From Hymenobacter lapidiphilus (lineage in GTDB: Bacteria; Bacteroidota; Bacteroidia; Cytophagales; Hymenobacteraceae), in contig NZ_QVLT01000019.1 in the NCBI RefSeq assembly GCF_003417065.2, positions 18,452 through 82,451 on the forward strand: a DNA stretch of 64,000 nt, given 5' to 3'. Shown here piece by piece: positions 59,525-64,000 of this stretch. The notes below the pieces were generated by a model. That model was given only the letters and a program-made list of their open reading frames with translations, ran no database searches and was not told where the DNA came from. Positions within the stretch are counted from its first letter, which is position 1. Each line of letters opens with the position of its first letter. Made by a program: the position numbers and the translations under genes.

Positions 59525-60751
59525 TTACAGGTTGTCGCGGATGTCGAGACGGGAGGCGTTCAGGGCCGGCTGGATGGAGACGCTGATGGTAATGAAGATG
59601 ATGGCAACGCCGGTGAGCACGATATCGGAAAGCTGCATCTTCACCGGGTAGGCATCCACCACGCTCGTGGCCATGCCCATGCTCACCACGTGGAACGTCT
59701 GCTGAATCCAGCAGATGCCCACGCCCAGCACCAGCCCGACAATGGCGCCCACCTGGGCCACAATGGCCCCCTCGAAGAGGAAGATATTGCGAATGGTACG
59801 CTGGTCGGCGCCCATGGCCATCAGCACGGCCATGTCCTTCTTCTTATCGATAACCAGCATCGAGAGCGAGAAGAAGATGTTGATGCTGGCAATGAGCAGA
59901 ATGAAGGCGAAAGTGATGAACACGAACATCTTCTCCACCTTGATGGCCTTGAGCAACGACACGTGCTGCTCGTCGGAGTTGAGCACCTTGAAGGTCGGGC
60001 CGAGCCGTTCGCGCAAGGTTTTCTGCACGTTGTCAATATCCTGGCCGGCCTTTACCTTCACTTCCAGGCCCGTGCGGCGGGTGCCGTAGTTGAGCAGGTC
60101 GCGGGCGAAATCGAGCGGCACAAAAATATAGCTGTCGTCGATGCGCTGCTCGATGAGGAAGACGCCCCCGGCCAGAATATTTTTCTGGGTGAAGTAGGCA
60201 TCAGGGTCCATAGAAACCTTGAATTTGCCCGCCTTGGGGTAGAGCAGGCGCATGGGCGCGAAGCGGTTGTCGAGGGCAATGCTGAGCTCGTGTTGCACGC
60301 CGGCCCCGAGCAGAGCGTAGTCGCGGCCCTCGCGTTGCAGGCCCGAGCTGCCGTCTACAATAGCCGAGTCGATGTTGCTCTGGTAGTGGTAGTTGGCCGA
60401 TACGCCCTTCATCTTCACCACCATCTGCCGGTCGCGGTACTGCAGCAGGGCGTTGTCCTCAATCACCTCGGTTACCAGCCGTACGCCGGGCGTGCGCTGC
60501 ACGCGCACCAGCAGCGGGGCCGTCAGCTCGAACGACTTGCCCTGCACGGCCGTCACCACCAAATCGGGGTCCGATTTGCCGTAGAGGCTGCGCACCAGGT
60601 CTTCGAGGCCGTTGAAAACGGAGAGCACAATAATCAGCGCCGTGGTGCCCACCGCTACCCCCACCATCGAAATGTTGGAGATGATGCTGATAATGTTGCG
60701 CTTCTTCTTGGAGAGAAAATAACGCCGGGCAATGAGCAAGGGTACGTTCAC
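59525..60751 (-). CDS. LolC/E-type ABC transporter permease
   Basis: About 408 residues from GTG 60751. An N-terminal segment PLLIARRYFLSKKKRNIISIISNISMVGVAVGT is the classic LolC/E opening with the first transmembrane helix, followed by a large periplasmic domain and three C-terminal helices with KKKDMAVLMAMGADQRTIRNIFLFEGA. LolCDE releases lipoproteins from the inner membrane; in Bacteroidota this permease usually sits beside rbfA. Start at GTG gives the conserved N-terminus; a TTG at 60814 would add 21 residues. The ATPase LolD is not in the window. Confidence 0.85.
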   Translation of the reverse strand: MNVPLLIARRYFLSKKKRNIISIISNISMVGVAVGTTALIIVLSVFNGLEDLVRSLYGKSDPDLVVTAVQGKSFELTAPLLVRVQRTPGVRLVTEVIEDNALLQYRDRQMVVKMKGVSANYHYQSNIDSAIVDGSSGLQREGRDYALLGAGVQHELSIALDNRFAPMRLLYPKAGKFKVSMDPDAYFTQKNILAGGVFLIEQRIDDSYIFVPLDFARDLLNYGTRRTGLEVKVKAGQDIDNVQKTLRERLGPTFKVLNSDEQHVSLLKAIKVEKMFVFITFAFILLIASINIFFSLSMLVIDKKKDMAVLMAMGADQRTIRNIFLFEGAIVAQVGAIVGLVLGVGICWIQQTFHVVSMGMATSVVDAYPVKMQLSDIVLTGVAIIFITISVSIQPALNASRLDIRDNL

Positions 60752-60837
60752 GTGCGGGGCGGGCCGGGGCAGGGCGGAGTGAAAGGGTAAAAAGGCAGCA
60801 GGTTCCGCAGCCAAGATACGCCGTTGAGCGGAAAGGT

Positions 60838-61677
60838 CTATTTCCAGGCCTTAACGATGAGGCCGGTGCCCGACTCGTGCTTGGTGCTGGCATCAAGCCA
60901 GTTCAGCAGCAGGCAGAAGGGAAAGGTAACCAGATAGTAGAAAGGCAGCAGCAGGAAAAACCACTTCGACGTGCCCAGCATCTGAATCGGGTACTTCATG
61001 CTCAGGCGCCACGAAATCTGGCCCGGCTCGCCGTAGCTGTAGCAGGCCTCGATGCGCTCGAAACCGGCCGTGCGCAGCTTCTGCTGAATTTCGTGGATGT
61101 TGTAGCCGTCGCGCACGTGCTCCTCAATAAAGCTGGTTTCGCCGTCAGAATGCACGTCGGAACCGCCTTGGTCGCTGGGGGTGGAGATGAGCAGCATGCC
61201 GCCGTCCTTCAGCGAGGCGTGGATGTTTTTGAACACCTCCACATCCTCCAGAATGTGCTCCATCACATCAACCGACAACGCCAGATCAAAGGTGTTGGGC
61301 TGCTGGTAGAGTACCAGGTCCTGCACGGCAAACTGGGCATTAACGCGGCCAATCTCCCGGAAGAAGCGGTTGGAATCGGCCACCTGCTCCTCCTTTACAT
61401 CGACGGCCAGGATTTCCCACTTCGGGCTCTGGCCCGCCAGCCAGTAAGTGTACTGCCCGTAGCCCGAGCCGGCGTCCAGAATCGTCAGCTGCTCCTGGGT
61501 GCGGCCCTTGCCCCAGGCGCGCAGCTCGCGGTGTACGTGCCAGGTACGCAGCAGCAGCAAATCGAGCAGATGATAAAAGAGCCGCCGCAGCCAGGGAGTG
61601 CGGTTGAACACGTCGCCGAGCGACTTTTTAATCGGGTCGTAATGCAAGGAGTGAGCTGATGAGTTGGTGAAGGCCAA
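60838..61677 (-). CDS. Class I SAM-dependent methyltransferase
   Basis: About 279 residues. SAM-binding motif I is ILDAGSGYGQYTYWLA, motif II the acidic VDVKEEQV, then DLALSVDVMEHILEDVEVFKNIHASLKDGGMLLISTPS (motifs of Ubi-type methyltransferases) and a hydrophobic C-terminal segment (FFLLLPFYYLVTFPFCLLLNW) that may associate with the membrane. Substrate unknown. The start is not ATG (TTG 61677); an internal TTG at 61647 is a shorter option. It lies between rbfA and the LolC/E-like gene with a palindrome upstream. Confidence 0.8.
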   Translation of the reverse strand: MAFTNSSAHSLHYDPIKKSLGDVFNRTPWLRRLFYHLLDLLLLRTWHVHRELRAWGKGRTQEQLTILDAGSGYGQYTYWLAGQSPKWEILAVDVKEEQVADSNRFFREIGRVNAQFAVQDLVLYQQPNTFDLALSVDVMEHILEDVEVFKNIHASLKDGGMLLISTPSDQGGSDVHSDGETSFIEEHVRDGYNIHEIQQKLRTAGFERIEACYSYGEPGQISWRLSMKYPIQMLGTSKWFFLLLPFYYLVTFPFCLLLNWLDASTKHESGTGLIVKAWK

Positions 61678-61681
61678 AAGC

Positions 61682-61769
61682 TGTCATCTTGAGCAGCGCG
61701 AAGGACCTATACAGCAGGTACGGTCTGGTATAAGCCTCTGTACTGGTCCTTGCGCTGCTCAGGATGACA
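61682..61769. repeat. Intergenic palindrome, TGTCATCCTGAGC family, imperfect copy
   Basis: Arms 61682-61707 and 61745-61769 pair with one mismatch and one bulge; same core as 62317-62439. It lies just before the methyltransferase gene. Confidence 0.75.
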
Positions 61770-61786
61770 AGCGGTATACTATTCAA

Positions 61787-62242
61787 TTACTCTCCTCCGA
61801 ACAGGCGCGGGCGCTTGCCGAGGCTGGTAGCGGCGTCGGTGCTTTCGGCGGGAGTGGGCTCGGTGGGGGCGGGCGGAATTTCCAGGTCGCCAAACACGCG
61901 GTCCATCTGGGCGGCGTAGGCGGCCGAGTCGTCGAGGAAGAATACCAGCTCGGGCACAATGCGCAGCTGGCGCCGAATCCGCTTGGCCAGCGCCTGCCGG
62001 ATGGGCTTACCGTTGTCCTTCACCAGCACCATCTGCGCCTCGCCCTGGCTGGCCTTGTCGGCCGCGCTACCAATGCTGAGTACGCTCAGGTACACGCGGG
62101 CCACACCCAGGTCGGGCGATACGCGCACCAGGTTGATGCCCGGCGGCAGGCCCGGAAACAGGTGGGGCAGGTCGCGCTGAAATACGGCCGCCAGCTCCTG
62201 CTGGAGCAGGCTGGCTACTTTTTGTTGTCGTTTGCTTTCCAT
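61787..62242 (-). CDS. rbfA: Ribosome-binding factor A
   Basis: A 151-residue RbfA, the KH-fold factor that binds the 30S subunit during 16S rRNA 5' end maturation and cold adaptation. Start MESKRQQKVASLLQQELAAVF, then LVRVSPDLGVARVYLSVLS, IRRQLRIVPELVFFLDDS, the classic RbfA pattern, followed by a Pro/Ala-rich tail with basic end. ATG 62242; a TATCTTTG -7 box lies 10 bases upstream. Convention in the phylum places it beside the LolC/E-like permease. Confidence 0.93.
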   Translation of the reverse strand: MESKRQQKVASLLQQELAAVFQRDLPHLFPGLPPGINLVRVSPDLGVARVYLSVLSIGSAADKASQGEAQMVLVKDNGKPIRQALAKRIRRQLRIVPELVFFLDDSAAYAAQMDRVFGDLEIPPAPTEPTPAESTDAATSLGKRPRLFGGE

Positions 62243-62251
62243 AAGAATAGG

Positions 62252-62259
62252 CAAAGATA
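62252..62259 (-). promoter_or_regulatory. -7 promoter box TATCTTTG near rbfA
   Basis: Minus-strand TATCTTTG, TAnnTTTG match, 10 bases before ATG 62242; leader would be very short. Confidence 0.5.
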
Positions 62260-62319
62260 CGAATTGGGGCCTAGAGGATTGGAGGCCCGGGCGGCTAAAA
62301 GGTTGATGAGGGCAACGGG

Positions 62320-62327
62320 CAAAGATA
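62320..62327 (-). promoter_or_regulatory. Outward -7 box TATCTTTG in the left palindrome arm
   Basis: TAnnTTTG on the minus strand, 77 bases before the rbfA ATG. Confidence 0.4.
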
Positions 62328-62428
62328 CTGTCATCCTGAGCGCAGCGAAGGACCTTATTACGCTGGATCGAGTTGTCATCATGATATTGCTTTCCTGATA
62401 AGGTCCTTCGCTGCGCTCAGGATGACAG

Positions 62429-62436
62429 TATCTTTG
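62429..62436 (+). promoter_or_regulatory. Outward -7 box TATCTTTG in the right palindrome arm
   Basis: TAnnTTTG on the plus strand, 53 bases before the start at 62490. Confidence 0.4.
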
Positions 62437-62489
62437 CCCACTACCCCGCCCCAGTCCCGCAGTTCCCGGGATCTTCACCTCCCTGACCT

Positions 62490-63905
62490 TTGCTTAAGTT
62501 TTTCAAAAGCACCCTGCCCACCCGCCTGCTGCTGCTGTTGCTGCTCGTTCTGGCGCTGCGGCTGCCGCTGCTCTGGTGGGGCCTGCCACTGATGCCCATC
62601 GAGTTGCGCGCGATGCTGGTGGGCGAGCGGCTGGGCGAGGGCGTGCGCCTCTACCGCGACCTGTACGACAGCACCGCGCCGCTGGCCGCCGCCCTGGCCG
62701 GACTGCTGGAGCTGGTGGGCAGCCGGCCGCTGTGGCTCTACCGGCTGCTGGCGCTGGCGCTGCTCACGTTTCAGGCCATCCGCTTCAACTTCGTGCTCAA
62801 CCGCGCCGATGTGCTGCCCGAGCGCGGCTACCTGGCGGCGCTGGTGTACCTGCTGGTGGGCTCTGCCAGTACCGACCTCGACATTTTCTCGCCGCTGCTG
62901 CTGGGCCACACATTTCTCATTGCCGGTTTCAGCGCCCTGCTGCCCACCTCGCGCGAGGGCTACGATAACCGCCGCCTTTTCCGGGCCGGCTTCCTGATTG
63001 GCGTGGCGGCGCTGTGCTACCTGCCGTTGGCGCTGTTTCTGCTGCTGGGGTTGTTTGCCGTTATCACCTTCGCCGCCAATTCGTTCCGGAGCTTTCTGCT
63101 GCTGGTGTGCGGCTTTTTGTTCCCGTACGCGGTAGTGGCCTCGTTCTTTCTCTACACCGGCTCGCTGCCGGGTTTCGTGCAGTTCCATCTGCAGCCCACC
63201 ATCAGCGGCCTGGTAGCCGGCACCGATGGGCTGCCGCTGCCCGTACAGCTGCAACTGCTGGTGGTGCCGGGGCTGGTGCTGGCGTTGGGCCTGTTGCGCA
63301 GCCTGCTGGGGCCGCCGGGCCTCGTGTTTCAGGTGAAATTTCAGCAGCTGATGCTGGTGTGGGTGCTGGTAGCAGCCGCCATAGCCTTTGCCGGCCGCGG
63401 CGTGGCGCCCGGTACGGCGGCGCTGCTGCTGCCGCCGGTGGCCTATTTCAGCCTGTATCTGTGGCAGAAAACCGCGCGGGCCTGGGTGCCCGAAGTGGGG
63501 CTGCTGCTGCTGGTAGGAGCCGTGCTGCTGGTGCGCTACCGGGCCGTTTTCTTCCTCGACGACGCCCTGCAGCTGCCCCTGGAATCCCGCTACGCCGTGC
63601 AGCCCGACCCACGCACCAACTTTCTGCAGGGCCAGCGCCTGCTGGTACTCGGCCCCAGCCTGCGCCCCTACGCCCACAACCGCCTCGCCTCGCCCTACCT
63701 CGACTGGCGGCTGGCGCAGGTTGATTTCGGCCACCTCGACGAGTACGCGGCCGTATTCCGGCTCGCCCGCAGCCTCGGCTCCAACCCGCCCCAGTACCTC
63801 ATCGACCAGCGCAACCTGCTGCCCGAGCTGCGCTACAAGCTCCCGCACGTATTCGGCCGCTACGAGCCCACCAGCACCAAAGGCGTGTACCGGCTGGGTA
63901 AGTAA
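62490..63905 (+). CDS. Polytopic membrane protein, function unknown
   Basis: About 471 residues with roughly ten hydrophobic segments, starting LKFFKSTLPTRLLLLLLLVLALRLPLLWWG. Between the first two is a charged loop (IELRAMLVGERLGEGVRLYRDLYDSTAPLAAALAG), reminiscent of the first external loop of GT-C glycosyltransferases with catalytic acidic residues, but no certain motif. A soluble C-terminal part (residues about 370-470) with DQRNLLPELRYKL closes it. TTG 62490 is the start; no ATG lies near. Divergent from rbfA. Confidence 0.75.
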   Translation: MLKFFKSTLPTRLLLLLLLVLALRLPLLWWGLPLMPIELRAMLVGERLGEGVRLYRDLYDSTAPLAAALAGLLELVGSRPLWLYRLLALALLTFQAIRFNFVLNRADVLPERGYLAALVYLLVGSASTDLDIFSPLLLGHTFLIAGFSALLPTSREGYDNRRLFRAGFLIGVAALCYLPLALFLLLGLFAVITFAANSFRSFLLLVCGFLFPYAVVASFFLYTGSLPGFVQFHLQPTISGLVAGTDGLPLPVQLQLLVVPGLVLALGLLRSLLGPPGLVFQVKFQQLMLVWVLVAAAIAFAGRGVAPGTAALLLPPVAYFSLYLWQKTARAWVPEVGLLLLVGAVLLVRYRAVFFLDDALQLPLESRYAVQPDPRTNFLQGQRLLVLGPSLRPYAHNRLASPYLDWRLAQVDFGHLDEYAAVFRLARSLGSNPPQYLIDQRNLLPELRYKLPHVFGRYEPTSTKGVYRLGK

Positions 63906-63922
63906 TTAGGCGGTTGGCAGAA

Positions 63923-64000
63923 CATCATTCAGAGCGAAGCGAAGAATCTCGCGACCGTATAGACGAACGGGTTCACGGACGGAGATTCTTCGCTTCGCTC
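63923..64000. repeat. Intergenic palindrome, GTCATTCAGAGCG family, copy 3 (cut by window end)
   Basis: 19-bp arms 63932-63950 and 63982-64000 are visible; the right arm continues past the window. Confidence 0.8.

Larger units (their letters stand above)
62317..62439. repeat. Intergenic palindrome with 42-bp perfect arms, TGTCATCCTGAGC family
   Basis: Arms 62317-62358 and 62398-62439 are perfect over 42 bp with a 39-nt loop, between divergent rbfA and membrane-protein genes. Each arm ends in a TATCTTTG box facing outward (62320-62327 minus, 62429-62436 plus). Confidence 0.9.

Noticed and set aside
62215..62478. 87-codon minus-strand frame across the palindrome between rbfA and the membrane protein
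   Set aside because: Made of translated repeat words (PERSEGP, FAALRMT) and overlaps rbfA and promoter boxes.

Overview
The window looks like a chromosomal piece of a GC-rich Bacteroidota, most likely Hymenobacter or a close relative (Cytophagales). The signs are a secreted protein with a type IX secretion sorting domain (2320-4641), Bacteroidota -7 promoter boxes of the form TAnnTTTG in front of several genes, a carotenoid lycopene cyclase, DUF4142 and DUF2931-type proteins, and many lipoproteins. I see no rRNA, tRNA, CRISPR array, prophage or insertion sequence. The genus is inferred from protein character only.

Layout. 1-6.4 kb: 3' end of a GMC oxidoreductase, a bestrophin-like channel, the T9SS cargo protein, an alpha/beta hydrolase and an aquaporin. 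6.5-13.8 kb: a patatin/beta-barrel protein, a zinc phospholipase C-like protein, a thioredoxin pair behind a Fur-like operator, a GDSL esterase and a ygiB/ygiC-like pair. 13.9-21.7 kb: a maltodextrin block (alpha-glucan phosphorylase, two GH13 enzymes, an SLC45-like sugar transporter). 22-33 kb: M16 peptidase (frameshifted), rpoN, asnS, a membrane protein, a Rof-like protein and a Rieske/FAD reductase (frameshifted). 33-46 kb: uvrA with a basic low-complexity N-terminal tail, small lipoproteins, enoyl-CoA hydratase, ispD, queA, a MacB-like permease and a LOG protein. 45.6-55 kb: crtY, an orphan ABC ATPase, DUF2795 and DUF349 proteins, ettA, an amidase (frameshifted) and small proteins. 55-64 kb: a SNF2 helicase carrying an intein, a LolC/E-type permease, a methyltransferase, rbfA and a membrane protein.

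The most remarkable item is the intein at 56621-57661. It interrupts the Walker A motif of the SNF2 helicase, begins with Ala instead of Cys/Ser, and carries the Trp-Cys-Thr triad of class 3 inteins plus two LAGLIDADG endonuclease motifs.

The second theme is a dense set of intergenic palindromes in several sequence families. Two of them carry a TAnnTTTG box in arms that face a neighbouring gene start. Four genes (M16 peptidase, Rieske/FAD reductase, amidase, SNF2) are each broken by one single-base frameshift in a C/G-rich tract. Assembly or sequencing error is the simplest explanation and should be excluded first.

Shared logic: phosphorylase, two exported GH13 enzymes and transporter form a maltodextrin uptake and breakdown unit; thioredoxin and its small partner look iron-regulated. 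The remaining genes are mostly housekeeping (repair, translation, isoprenoid and queuosine synthesis, ribosome maturation) in short transcription units separated by strong hairpins.
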